Source: an uncultured Eubacteriales bacterium (lineage in GTDB: Bacteria > Bacillota > Clostridia > Peptostreptococcales > Anaerovoracaceae). From it: a stretch of 36,441 bases of DNA. Position 1 is the stretch's first letter. Every line of letters begins with the position of its first letter. The stretch is from assembly GCA_905206455.1 (NCBI GenBank), contig CAJLHL010000008.1:1-36441 (forward strand). Reading direction: 5' to 3'. Shown piece after piece: positions 22,250 through 29,978 of this stretch. The notes under the pieces were generated by a model that was given only the letters and a program-made list of their open reading frames with translations, had not been told where the DNA came from and did no database searches. The position numbers were made by a program, and so were the translations under genes.

Positions 22250-23398
22250 TTACTCCCTCCGATGATCCTTCGAAATCTGACGAATCGCCCTCGCTGTCCG
22301 AATCATCTCCTGCCCCGTATTAAAACATCCTACGGAAATTCTCACACATCCGCCGTCTTCCGTTCCTATCGCTTTGTGAGCCAAAGGAGCACAGTGAAAT
22401 CCGGCGCGGACCGCAATTCCATATTTTTTATCTAAAATCTCCGCTGTCTGCTCGCTGCCCATTCCTTTTATGTTAAAAGCAAAAATGCCTACTTTTTCTT
22501 TCATCTCCGCCGGACCATAGATCTGTATTTCTTCTGACGTACACAGTTCTTTGTGCAGATAAGCGATCAGTTCTTCTTCATAAGCCCGTATCGTTTTCAG
22601 CCCCTTGCGTTTGACGAAACGAACGCCCTCCGCAAGACCTGTGATCCCAGGGACATTTACAGTTCCGGATTCAAATCCTTCCGGTATAGTCTGAGGCTGC
22701 TGGATACTCCAGGATTCCGTTCCCGTTCCTCCTTCTTTTACCGGACGTATCTCTGTTCCGGAGCGCACATAAAGAAAACCTGTACCCTGAGGTCCCATCA
22801 GCGACTTATGTCCGCTGACTGTCAGAAGATCGATATTGTATTCTTCCGTGTCGATCTTCATTACGCCCATTCCCTGTGATCCGTCCACTAAAAACAAAAT
22901 ATGATTTCGGCGGGCGATTTCACCGATTTCTTTCAGCGGCATGATCGTACCGGTAACATTTGAAGCTGCCGTACAGATAATCATCCGGGTATTTTCCCGC
23001 AGAACGGCTTCGATATCCGCCGGGCGCACTTTTCCTTCTCTGCTGCATCTTACGATAGTCGTCTCTACTCCTGCGGCGCGCAGCTTGTTCAAAGGTCTGA
23101 GAACAGAATTATGCTCCATCATCGTAGTCACGACATGGTCCCCTTTCTTCAGGACTCCGTGAATTGCCAGATTCAGCGCATCTGTACAATTTGACGTAAA
23201 TATAATATCCTGAGGCTTCGACCCGATAAATTCTGCGATCTCTCTTCGCGCATGATACACAGCCTCGCCCGACTTCATCGATGCGGCATGTCCGGCCCGG
23301 CCCGGATTGGCACACCAATTCCTCATGCATTCGTCCACCGTTTCCACTACCGCGTCCGGCTTTGGAAACGTCGTCGCCGCATTATCTAAATATATCAT
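22250..23398 (-). CDS. Cysteine desulfurase family (class V aminotransferase)
   Basis: PLP enzyme of 382 residues that removes sulfur from cysteine for Fe-S clusters or other sulfur products. Visible are the start IYLDNAATTFPKP, the cofactor lysine Lys198 in TVSGHKSLMGPQGTGFLY, VDGSQ, and the catalytic cysteine Cys336 in RAGFHCAPLAHKAIGT with the C-terminal GCVRISVGCFNT. The cysteine loop places it in the CsdA/SufS-like group rather than IscS. No sufB/C/D/U or iscU follows, so it is probably the stand-alone clostridial paralogue, whose specific acceptor is unknown. AAAGGCGG precedes the ATG. The trxA-dsrE module and the ferredoxin fusion nearby also touch sulfur or iron chemistry, but no operon link exists. 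Confidence 0.93.
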   Translation of the reverse strand: MIYLDNAATTFPKPDAVVETVDECMRNWCANPGRAGHAASMKSGEAVYHARREIAEFIGSKPQDIIFTSNCTDALNLAIHGVLKKGDHVVTTMMEHNSVLRPLNKLRAAGVETTIVRCSREGKVRPADIEAVLRENTRMIICTAASNVTGTIMPLKEIGEIARRNHILFLVDGSQGMGVMKIDTEEYNIDLLTVSGHKSLMGPQGTGFLYVRSGTEIRPVKEGGTGTESWSIQQPQTIPEGFESGTVNVPGITGLAEGVRFVKRKGLKTIRAYEEELIAYLHKELCTSEEIQIYGPAEMKEKVGIFAFNIKGMGSEQTAEILDKKYGIAVRAGFHCAPLAHKAIGTEDGGCVRISVGCFNTGQEMIRTARAIRQISKDHRRE

Positions 23399-23687
23399 TT
23401 CATTTTACCGCCTTTCACTCATATCTGCTGCCTTACTTTCATCATATGATTTGGTGAACTTTTTTGTGACATCATGAACACTCCAATACTTGGTATATAT
23501 TTTTGTGCATTTAAAACCATACCGTTTCTTGATCTTATATAAATTACATAAATTTATTGTATTTACATTTCCTGTAATATTAATTATATATATTTTTTTA
23601 AATTTATTTCTTTTTGCTTTTTCTTCAATACCGGTTCTTTATCATCGATACACTCTTTCACATCCTATTATTTTTTAAGGTTAAAGC

Positions 23688-23716
23688 TTGCTAAATTCCC
23701 CGACACATCCTATAGT
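23688..23716 (+). promoter_or_regulatory. Promoter of the HD-ferredoxin gene
   Basis: TTGCTA (23688-23693), 17 bases, TATAGT (23711-23716). The start site would be near 23723, placing the parS site inside the transcribed leader. Confidence 0.65.
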
Positions 23717-23737
23717 ATCTTTATCAGCTAATTTAAA

Positions 23738-23753
23738 TGTTTCACGTGAAACT
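23738..23753 (+). promoter_or_regulatory. parS site 1 (ParB binding)
   Basis: TGTTTCACGTGAAACT matches the conserved parS palindrome TGTTTCACGTGAAACA at 15 of 16 bases. It lies five bases before the AGGAG ribosome site of the gene at 23768 and about 2.3 kb from parB. Confidence 0.95.
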
Positions 23754-23767
23754 TCAGGAGAAATTAA

Positions 23768-24655
23768 ATGAAAACGGATTTAATTTACGCAAATTTAATA
23801 AAAAAAATGACGGAATATTTTAAGGGAGATACTCGTAGAATTCAACATTTTTTAAAAGTATATTCTTTTGCAGAGACCATTGCGCTCCTCGAACAGCTTG
23901 ACGCATACTCACTTCATATTTTAAAAACTGCAGCTATAGTGCATGACATCGGCATAAAAATCAGCGAGGAAAAATATGGAGACTCCTCAGGAAAACATCA
24001 GGAATTGGAAGGGATTGCTCCCGCTCATAAAATGCTGACAGAACTTAATTTTGATACAAAAACGATTGAGCGTGTCTGTTGGCTCATTTCACATCATCAT
24101 ACCTATGAAAATATCATTCATCTCGATCACAGAATACTAATCGAATCTGACTTTCTTGTAAATATGTGTGAAGATTCCATGGATAAAATCCGGATTCTCT
24201 CCATCTACAATAAAATATTCAGGACACACTCCGGTCGACTTCTCTGTCGTAATTTATTTTCTTTAGATGATATCATCTTAGATTCTTCAGGCCAAACAGC
24301 CATTCGTATCTCTTCAAACTCTGAGGAGCTAAACGAATGGGATTGTGCAGTAAATAATTTTAACAAAGAGGAAACGGAAATTCATAAAAATAATAAAGAC
24401 GAATTAGGCAGAAAATACGCTGCACTTTTACACAAAGACACAATCTTTCAATCTTCTAATATCATACCCGCTTATATGGTCAGCGACAAATGCAACGGAT
24501 GCGGTACCTGTATCGACGTATGTCCCGTGCAATGTATTGATATAAAAAGAATTCCCGCATATATCAGACAGGAAGAATGTCTTCACTGCGGCAGCTGCGC
24601 ATCCGTATGTATAAAAAATGCAATTATAAATTTTAATAAAAATACCGATTATTGA
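23768..24655 (+). CDS. HD-domain phosphohydrolase fused to 2[4Fe-4S] ferredoxin
   Basis: A 295-residue two-domain protein. Residues 20-170 are an HD-type metal-dependent phosphohydrolase domain: His27, His59-Asp60 in AAIVHDIGIK, a HHH at 109-111 and Asp128. After a polar linker (about 180-230) comes a bacterial-type ferredoxin with two complete [4Fe-4S] motifs: Cys242, 245, 248, 252 and Cys271, 274, 277, 281. The HD part resembles stand-alone clostridial HD proteins of about 170-190 residues; the fused ferredoxin is the odd part. Substrate unknown (nucleotides or phospho-compounds are usual for HD enzymes); redox control of the hydrolase is my inference. AGGAG lies seven bases before the ATG. 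The gene is AT-rich compared with neighbours and is bracketed by parS sites. Confidence 0.88.
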   Translation: MKTDLIYANLIKKMTEYFKGDTRRIQHFLKVYSFAETIALLEQLDAYSLHILKTAAIVHDIGIKISEEKYGDSSGKHQELEGIAPAHKMLTELNFDTKTIERVCWLISHHHTYENIIHLDHRILIESDFLVNMCEDSMDKIRILSIYNKIFRTHSGRLLCRNLFSLDDIILDSSGQTAIRISSNSEELNEWDCAVNNFNKEETEIHKNNKDELGRKYAALLHKDTIFQSSNIIPAYMVSDKCNGCGTCIDVCPVQCIDIKRIPAYIRQEECLHCGSCASVCIKNAIINFNKNTDY

Positions 24656-24721
24656 ACAAAAAATTATCGATACGGTTGATCTGTTCCTTGTATCAGATTT
24701 TTATTGCTTAATGAAACTATA

Positions 24722-24770
24722 AAAACCTGAAGGAATGTTTCACGTGAAACATTCCTTCAGGTTTTATACC
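24722..24770 (+). terminator. Terminator of the HD-ferredoxin gene, built around parS
   Basis: Bases 24722-24765 form a perfect 44-base palindrome (22-base arms, no mismatch) starting AAAACCTGAAGG and ending in T4. In RNA it is a long stem with a T-run, as expected 70 bases after the stop codon. The centre of the stem is the parS sequence itself. Confidence 0.85.
24736..24751 (+). promoter_or_regulatory. parS site 2 (ParB binding), perfect match
   Basis: TGTTTCACGTGAAACA, 16 of 16 bases of the parS consensus, 336 bases from the end of parB and at the centre of the terminator palindrome. Confidence 0.97.
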
Positions 24771-24969
24771 TTTAGGTTTTATATTAGAGTAAATATATTT
24801 CTCTATAAAAATAAAATCGCATCTCTCTAATGCCGCCTAATCCTTCATTTATCTTCTTATAAACTGCGGCATTTTCTTTCACATTCCCACTTAAGCAAAA
24901 ACAAAAACTGCATATGCACTGCATCTGATAGTTCTTCTCCTCTATTCAAATTCATGTAACAGTTTTACC

Positions 24970-25004
24970 ATACGCAAAACAAAAATGCCGCCCATAAAGG
25001 CGGC
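24970..25004 (-). terminator. Terminator after parB
   Basis: On the minus strand GCCGCC (25004-24999) and GGCGGC (24992-24987) pair around a six-base loop, followed by ATTTTTGTTTTG. Confidence 0.75.
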
Positions 25005-25086
25005 GAAGACAGATGCTGTTGCACTTAGAAAGTATAAATGATCTTTATCGACATGCAATTATATCATTCTTCCGAATGTCAAATCC

Positions 25087-26010
25087 TTAAATTCTGAGAG
25101 ATCTCAGGAGATCGATCAGACGTTCTAATTCTTCCCTCGAAAAAAAAGAAATCTCGATTTTTCCTTTCTTTGTAGAATTGGGAAGCTTTACCTTCGTCCC
25201 GAGAACTTCCTTCAGTTCTTCTTCGATCGCAATTATTTCTGAGTTTTTCTTCTGTCTAACGGATTCTTTATCACTCGGTTTATCGGCCTCCTCCGCAGCT
25301 TCTGATATCATCTGCTCCAGAGCTCTCACGGACAAACCGCCATCTTTTGCAAGCTCCGCCAGACTGATCTGCAGAGTTTCATCTTCGACACCGGCAATCG
25401 CCCTGGCATGACCGCTGCTGAGCGTACCATCGATGACGAACTGCTGAACTCGTTCTGGAAGTTTTAATAATCTCAGCGCATTGGTGATATATGGCCTGCT
25501 TTTCCCTACACTCTTGGACACCTCCGCCTGCGTAAGCTCATATCTTCCCATCATCTCACGAAAAGCTGAAGCTTCTTCGATAGGATTCAGATCCTCACGC
25601 TGCATATTCTCGATCAAAGCAAGAAGCATATTTTCCCGGTCTGAAATTTCCCTGATAATACACGGAATTACTCTCAAATCCGCCTTGCGTGCGGCTCTCC
25701 ATCTGCGTTCACCCGCTACGATTTCAAACCCGTCTCCCGAAGCGGGACGCACGACAACGGGCTGAATCATACCATGTTCCCGGATCGAGTCCGCGAGTTC
25801 AGAAATCTTGTCATCATCAAAAAATCTTCGGGGCTGTGTGCGATTTGGCATGATATCATTGATTTCTATGTAATTAATCGCATCTGGAGACAAGGTTTTC
25901 CCGGCATTTTTTTGCGGCTCATCAGCAACCGACACCTCCTGCGTAAGGAGAGTATCTTCAAAAAGAGCGTCCAATCCTCTGCCAAGTCCCCCGGATTTCT
26001 TTGCAGCCAT
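25087..26010 (-). CDS. parB: Chromosome-partitioning protein ParB (Spo0J)
   Basis: CTP-dependent sliding clamp that loads at parS and organises origin segregation with ParA and SMC. The 307 residues show the family order: N-terminal GLGRGLDALF (ParA-stimulating region), the CTP-binding domain with PRRFF and AGERRWRAAR, the helix-turn-helix for parS (TQAEVSKSVGKSRPYITNALRLL), and the C-terminal dimer domain (EEELKEVLGTKVKL to LLRSLRI). Its start follows the parA stop by two bases; its ribosome site AAAGGAAAGAGG lies within the end of parA. Two parS sites lie within 2.3 kb. Confidence 0.97.
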   Translation of the reverse strand: MAAKKSGGLGRGLDALFEDTLLTQEVSVADEPQKNAGKTLSPDAINYIEINDIMPNRTQPRRFFDDDKISELADSIREHGMIQPVVVRPASGDGFEIVAGERRWRAARKADLRVIPCIIREISDRENMLLALIENMQREDLNPIEEASAFREMMGRYELTQAEVSKSVGKSRPYITNALRLLKLPERVQQFVIDGTLSSGHARAIAGVEDETLQISLAELAKDGGLSVRALEQMISEAAEEADKPSDKESVRQKKNSEIIAIEEELKEVLGTKVKLPNSTKKGKIEISFFSREELERLIDLLRSLRI

Positions 26011-26012
26011 AT

Positions 26013-26798
26013 CTATTTCCTCTTTCCTTTAACTCTTTCTAATGCCAAAAATTCCTCTGCAAATTCCATATATGCCCGTGCGCCGTTGGACCTCGGATCG
26101 TATTCCATGATTGGAAGCCCATAACTCGGGGCCTCCGCCAATCTGACATTACGAGGAATCACCGTAGTATAAACCTTTTGTTTAAAATAGCGTTTAACCT
26201 CCTCAACAACCTGGATGGACAGATTGGTCCGGCCGTCAAACATGCTCAAAATAACCCCCTGTATTTCCAGATTCTTATTCATACTCTTCCGGACCAGTTC
26301 GATGGTACTCATCAGTTGACTTACGCCTTCAAGAGCATAAAATTCGCATTGGATCGGGATCAAAACGCTGTCCACCGCCGTCAGAGAATTGATCGTGAGA
26401 AGTCCCAAAGAGGGGGGACAATCGATAAAGATATAATCATATCCGTCGCGAATCGTATCTAAAGCTCTTTTTAAACGCTTTTCACGACCCTCCAGCTGAA
26501 CCATCTCCACCTCTGCCCCCGCGAGTTCCACGCTGGCAGGGATGATATCCAGGCCCTCCAGCACAGTGTGGCGAACCGCATTCTTCGGATCGTAACTGTC
26601 AGTGATAAGAACTTCATACATAGTATTTTCCAATCCCCGCTTGGAAATTCCGAGACCGCTGGTCGTATTCCCCTGGGGATCAATATCGAGAACCAGTACC
26701 TTTTTCCCTTTTATCGCAAGACAGGCCGCCAGATTAATATTTGTCGTGGTTTTGCCGACTCCGCCTTTCTGATTAAAAATTGCTATTGCTTTACCCAA
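26013..26798 (-). CDS. parA: Chromosome-partitioning ATPase ParA (Soj)
   Basis: Deviant Walker-type ATPase of 261 residues that drives origin segregation and, in Bacillus, regulates DnaA. The P-loop KGGVGKTTT (residues 11-19), the A' motif DIDPQGNTTSGLG and the Walker B region YIFIDCPPSLGLLT are clear, and the chromosomal (short, no N-terminal HTH) type is evident from the direct start MGKAIAIFNQ. AAAGGAGCG precedes the ATG. First gene of the parA-parB operon. Upstream, TTGTTT-17-GATATT is a weak promoter candidate only. Stop is TAG. Confidence 0.97.
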   Translation of the reverse strand: MGKAIAIFNQKGGVGKTTTNINLAACLAIKGKKVLVLDIDPQGNTTSGLGISKRGLENTMYEVLITDSYDPKNAVRHTVLEGLDIIPASVELAGAEVEMVQLEGREKRLKRALDTIRDGYDYIFIDCPPSLGLLTINSLTAVDSVLIPIQCEFYALEGVSQLMSTIELVRKSMNKNLEIQGVILSMFDGRTNLSIQVVEEVKRYFKQKVYTTVIPRNVRLAEAPSYGLPIMEYDPRSNGARAYMEFAEEFLALERVKGKRK

Positions 26799-27530
26799 TA
26801 TTTCGCTCCTTTTATATTAAACTATCATTTCCCCTATAACATAATATCCATATCCTCATCCACGAAAACAAAGAACCTCTTTTCAAAGCTCCGGAAAAGA
26901 TTCCTGCTCTCGCTGAAATGCACAGAAAAAGATATTCACCGATACTATGCCAACCACCTGCTAACTTCAATCAAACTGCTCCGCTGAAGTTTCGCGCAGC
27001 TTTAAAAATAAAAATCATATCTCACCATACTCCTCCATCTCATATCAAAGGCGCACAGCTGAAAAAGCAATATCGTCAAGCCCGCAGATGTGCTGCAAAG
27101 TAAATCGCTGGAATCATTATACCACGCACGCGAAATTTCATCTATCTATTTCACCTATTCCTAACTTTACTTTCGTATATCATCGCCCCAGATTTTATAT
27201 AAATCTATTGCGGCTGAAACTGCGCAGAACAGAAAATTCTTTATGAATTCTCATCATCAACATGGTCTTACCCCGTTTTTCTATACCCGGTACAGAAAAG
27301 CAAAACAGTCTATCCAACCGATCCGTCGGACATTTTTCTATATATTATAGGTGAATTAAATTAATTACCAAAATAAATATCGGTCGAAAACCGATGTTTA
27401 TAAAAACAAAATCAGATAAAAATGAGGCCCTGATTTCCTCTGTACTGATTTTCGGCATACCCTAGGTCCTGTAATCAAAAAAAATCGATGAGACGAGATT
27501 TTCTGCAGAAAAAACGAATTTTCTTCTCGT

Positions 27531-27590
27531 CATTTACTATAATATCTATATATTACCATATATTACTATATTTTACCTTATAATTATAAT
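27531..27590. repeat. Ten-base-phased AT-rich repeats
   Basis: Successive ten-base units such as TATTACCATA, TATTACTATA and TTTTACCTTA (27551-27580) follow two looser units (27531-27550) and are followed by TAATTATAAT. The ten-base period equals one helical turn. Confidence 0.55.
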
Positions 27591-27637
27591 ATTCATCAAA
27601 AGAAAATTAAATAAATTTTAAAAGATAAGTAAAGTTA

Positions 27638-27672
27638 TGCACGTTGTATGTGATTGCTACATACAAGCTGCA
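27638..27672. repeat. Imperfect 35-base inverted repeat
   Basis: TGCA..TTGTATGT and ACATACAA..TGCA mirror each other around a seven-base centre, with only two mismatched positions per arm. Could be an operator or RNA stem; no gene is attached to it. Confidence 0.5.
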
Positions 27673-27860
27673 CAGTTTAATAAGTTATTATTTTTATATT
27701 TAATTTTTTATAAAACATATATTTTCATTTTCAGAGAGAAATATTGTTTATCGACGAAACAAAGAAACCAAATGACTCCGGCCCTATATGCTGAAATCTC
27801 TCACCGGCTTCGATCTGCTGTTTCATACTTCGTACTGCAAAAAAGCATCATGATCTAAAA

Positions 27861-27934
27861 ATAAAAAGGCGGGCTTTTGGAAATATGACTCAACGAAAGA
27901 AAAACTCCCGGAGCATAATTTCCGCAAACCCACC
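27861..27934 (-). terminator. Terminator after the lipoprotein gene
   Basis: On the minus strand a 17-base arm (27934-27918) pairs with 27884-27868 (two G-T pairs, two mismatches), and TTTTTATTTTT follows. The loop is long (about 33 bases). Confidence 0.5.
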
Positions 27935-28003
27935 CGTAATACCTATCGCTTCAGAAAGCGACAGATTTTTAATCGTATTTCAGAATTTTCTCAATGAAAA
28001 AAC

Positions 28004-28546
28004 TTAAGAAGCCATAACTTCCTGCAGAGCTGTCGTAAGTCCCTGCGCCTGACTGCTCAGTTCTGTAATCTTGCTGTTGAGTTCCGTCATCTTTGCAGTG
28101 AGATCTTCCGCACTCGCCTGCGTCTCGCCGAGACCTAACTGAATCAGCTCCAGAGAAAGATCCAGAGTCTCGACAGATGCGGTACAGCCGGACTTAATCT
28201 TTTCCTGCTGAGAAGCAAATTCTTCCGGTGCGTTTAAATTGCCCAATTCTTCATAAATCGGTTTGATCTCACCGATCAGTTTCTTCGTAGCGTCGGCCAT
28301 AGTAGCCTGATCCGTAGACTGCATGTCCGTGGAGTATTTTGCAGTCACTTCGCTGATTTCCGTACTCAGACTCTTGACTTTTTCTACATATTCATCCTTT
28401 GTAAGCGCCTGGGATGCAGTAGTATTTGAATCATCTGCAGAAGATTTTGGAGAATCGGAACTGCTGCATGCCGTAAGTACCATGACAGACAGCAGCGCTG
28501 TCATCATGAATGCAATAATTTTCTTGGTTTTCTTTTCCATCGTCAT
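28004..28546 (-). CDS. Putative lipoprotein, helical
   Basis: A 180-residue lipoprotein. The signal peptide ends in the lipobox VLTAC with Cys27, followed by a Ser/Asp-rich linker (to about residue 47) and a helical domain with heptad-like spacing: YVEKVKSLSTEISEVTAKYS, then KLIGEIKPIYEELGNLNAPEEF, then two long helices to the C-terminus. The segment around NAPEEFASQQEKI is typical of small secreted helical-bundle proteins, but I cannot name a family. AGAGG lies five bases before the ATG. It sits between noc and parA with its own promoter, so it breaks the usual noc-parA adjacency. Function unknown. Confidence 0.85.
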   Translation of the reverse strand: MTMEKKTKKIIAFMMTALLSVMVLTACSSSDSPKSSADDSNTTASQALTKDEYVEKVKSLSTEISEVTAKYSTDMQSTDQATMADATKKLIGEIKPIYEELGNLNAPEEFASQQEKIKSGCTASVETLDLSLELIQLGLGETQASAEDLTAKMTELNSKITELSSQAQGLTTALQEVMAS

Positions 28547-28660
28547 AACAACCTCTTTCTCACCGTATTCTAAAATACAGCAACTACGACACAGTTTTTA
28601 CACCGTATCTTCAAATAGTAAAACAAATTTAAGGAAAAAATATACTTCCATAATGTATTT

Positions 28661-28689
28661 ATTTTATCAAATATATGATCGAAATTCAA
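28661..28689 (-). promoter_or_regulatory. Promoter of the lipoprotein gene
   Basis: On the minus strand TTGAAT (28689-28684), 17 bases, TAAAAT (28666-28661), giving a leader of about 110 bases. Confidence 0.7.
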
Positions 28690-28785
28690 TATTCTGTAAA
28701 AAATAACACAATATTCACAACAAGTGTATTCTATTATGTATCTTTTATACAATCTGCTCTATCCCCTCATTATATTTCCGGCAGA

Positions 28786-29616
28786 TTAAGACGGCACCGC
28801 AGATTTCATGTCCAGCTCTTCTTTCGGATTCTTCTTCGGAATAATGATCTTGAGCTCGATACTGTCGCCGTGATCCTCCTGCAGATATTTTGCATCTTTT
28901 TCAGCCTCCTGGATCGTCTGAAAAGCTTTTTTGATCGTGTTGACATAAAGTTTATAATTGATAAACCGGATACGCTCTCCTGTCATCTGTTTCTTTTCCT
29001 CTTTTCCGAGAAAATCGGATACCAGTTTCTCACTCTGCGTCACATTGAGGTTATATTTTACGATTTTATCCAGGATCTGCGCACGGATTTTATCGTCATC
29101 TATGCGCAGAAGCGCCCGAGCGTGGCGTTCTGAGAGCCGATTTTCCAGAAGCACCTGCATAATCTCCGGAGGAAGCGACAGCAGACGCAGTTTATTCGAT
29201 ATCGTAGACTGCCTTTTCCCCACCTTTTTCGCCACTTCCGTCTGAGTGAGGCCGTGCTCCGTTATGAGACGTTTATATGCCTGCGCTTCTTCGATGTAGG
29301 AGAGATTTTCTCTCTGAACATTTTCAATCAGAGCGATCAGAGCGGATTCTCTCTCAGAAGCTTCCCGGATGAGGGCCGGAACTCTGTTCAGTCCCAGGTT
29401 TGTGGCTGCCCGAAGGCGTCGTTCGCCCGCGATCAATATGTAGGAATCTTTATCTTTTTTCACGATCAGGGGCTGAATAATTCCGAATTCACGTATAGAG
29501 TCACATAATTCATCGAGTTCATCTTGTTCAAACTGTTTTCTGGGCTGATCCGGATTGGGCCGAATCAGATGAATATCGATTTCCGTAGGTTCGCCTTTTT
29601 TTCCTATAAACATCAT
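28786..29616 (-). CDS. noc: ParB paralogue, probable nucleoid occlusion protein Noc
   Basis: A 276-residue ParB-family protein. It has the CTP-binding domain (PDQPRKQFEQDEL, AGERRLRAAT), the helix-turn-helix TQTEVAKKVGKRQSTISNKLRLL and a C-terminal dimer domain. Its place next to rsmG is where Bacillus carries noc, and the second parB next to parA is separate, so Noc is the best name; it would block division over the nucleoid. The double ATG at 29616/29613 is chosen because GAGGAGG lies about ten bases upstream and the conserved region starts soon after. Unlike Bacillus Noc, the N-terminus (MMFIGKKGEP) is too short to be sure of a membrane-binding helix. No Noc box (ATTTCCCGGGAAAT) occurs in the window. 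Confidence 0.82.
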   Translation of the reverse strand: MMFIGKKGEPTEIDIHLIRPNPDQPRKQFEQDELDELCDSIREFGIIQPLIVKKDKDSYILIAGERRLRAATNLGLNRVPALIREASERESALIALIENVQRENLSYIEEAQAYKRLITEHGLTQTEVAKKVGKRQSTISNKLRLLSLPPEIMQVLLENRLSERHARALLRIDDDKIRAQILDKIVKYNLNVTQSEKLVSDFLGKEEKKQMTGERIRFINYKLYVNTIKKAFQTIQEAEKDAKYLQEDHGDSIELKIIIPKKNPKEELDMKSAVPS

Positions 29617-29961
29617 ACCTGAAATTCCTCCTCTGTTTTTTCTGTCCTGTAAGCGGGACAGCGCGCTTTGATAACAGAAAATAAAATAATGAAATACTAA
29701 AACAGAATCATCCTCCATCCTTTCATCGGATGTCTTATATCTATCCGCTGCTTCAAATTCTGTTTCGTACGGAACCTTCCTTACATTAACTATATAACGC
29801 GCAATTTCGGATAGAAATGGAAATCTCTCGACATTTACTGACAGAAAATCATACGGATAAGAAAGATACAGAAAAAATGCATAACGAATTTACGGAAGAA
29901 AATCCGGCAGATATCGATTTTACACAGAATCGCCGTAAAAAACAGACAGCCGCTATATTGT
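29617..29961. other. Intergenic region between rsmG and noc
   Basis: No gene accepted. It holds the second arm of the rsmG terminator at its right end. The noc reading frame stays open to 29718, but that extension lacks family similarity. No strong promoter for noc was found; a TATATA box near 29798 has no good -35 partner. Confidence 0.55.
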
Positions 29962-29978
29962 TTACAGCGGCTGTCTGT
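29936..29978 (-). terminator. Terminator overlapping the end of rsmG
   Basis: On the minus strand ACAGACAGCCGCT (29978-29966) pairs perfectly with AGCGGCTGTCTGT (29954-29942), followed by T6. The first arm contains the last sense codons of rsmG. Confidence 0.9.

Larger units (their letters stand above)
23399..23767. other. AT-rich intergenic region with promoter and parS
   Basis: No gene. It is much richer in A/T than the surroundings. It contains the promoter at 23688-23716 and the first parS site (23738-23753), and separates the divergent desulfurase and HD-ferredoxin genes. Confidence 0.7.
24656..25086. other. AT-rich intergenic region between convergent genes
   Basis: No gene seen. It holds the parS/terminator palindrome (24722-24770) and the parB terminator (24970-25004). 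The remainder, about 24771-24970, shows only a loose AATGCCGC/GCGGCATT inverted repeat with a 33-base loop. Confidence 0.65.
26799..28003. other. 1.2 kb stretch without recognised genes
   Basis: No coding frame here has both a ribosome site and protein-like composition. The middle (about 27340-27760) is very AT-rich. Notable pieces are a short hairpin ATCGGT/ACCGAT (27379-27395), an inverted repeat with ACGAGA/TCTCGT arms (about 27493-27530), AT-rich ten-base repeats (27531-27590), a 35-base imperfect inverted repeat (27638-27672), and the terminator of the lipoprotein gene. No DnaA box of the TTATCCACA type was found. Confidence 0.6.

Noticed and set aside
26799..28003. Replication origin (oriC) in the non-coding block
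   Set aside because: No TTATCCACA-type DnaA boxes seen there, and the gene order places dnaA beyond the right edge of the window.
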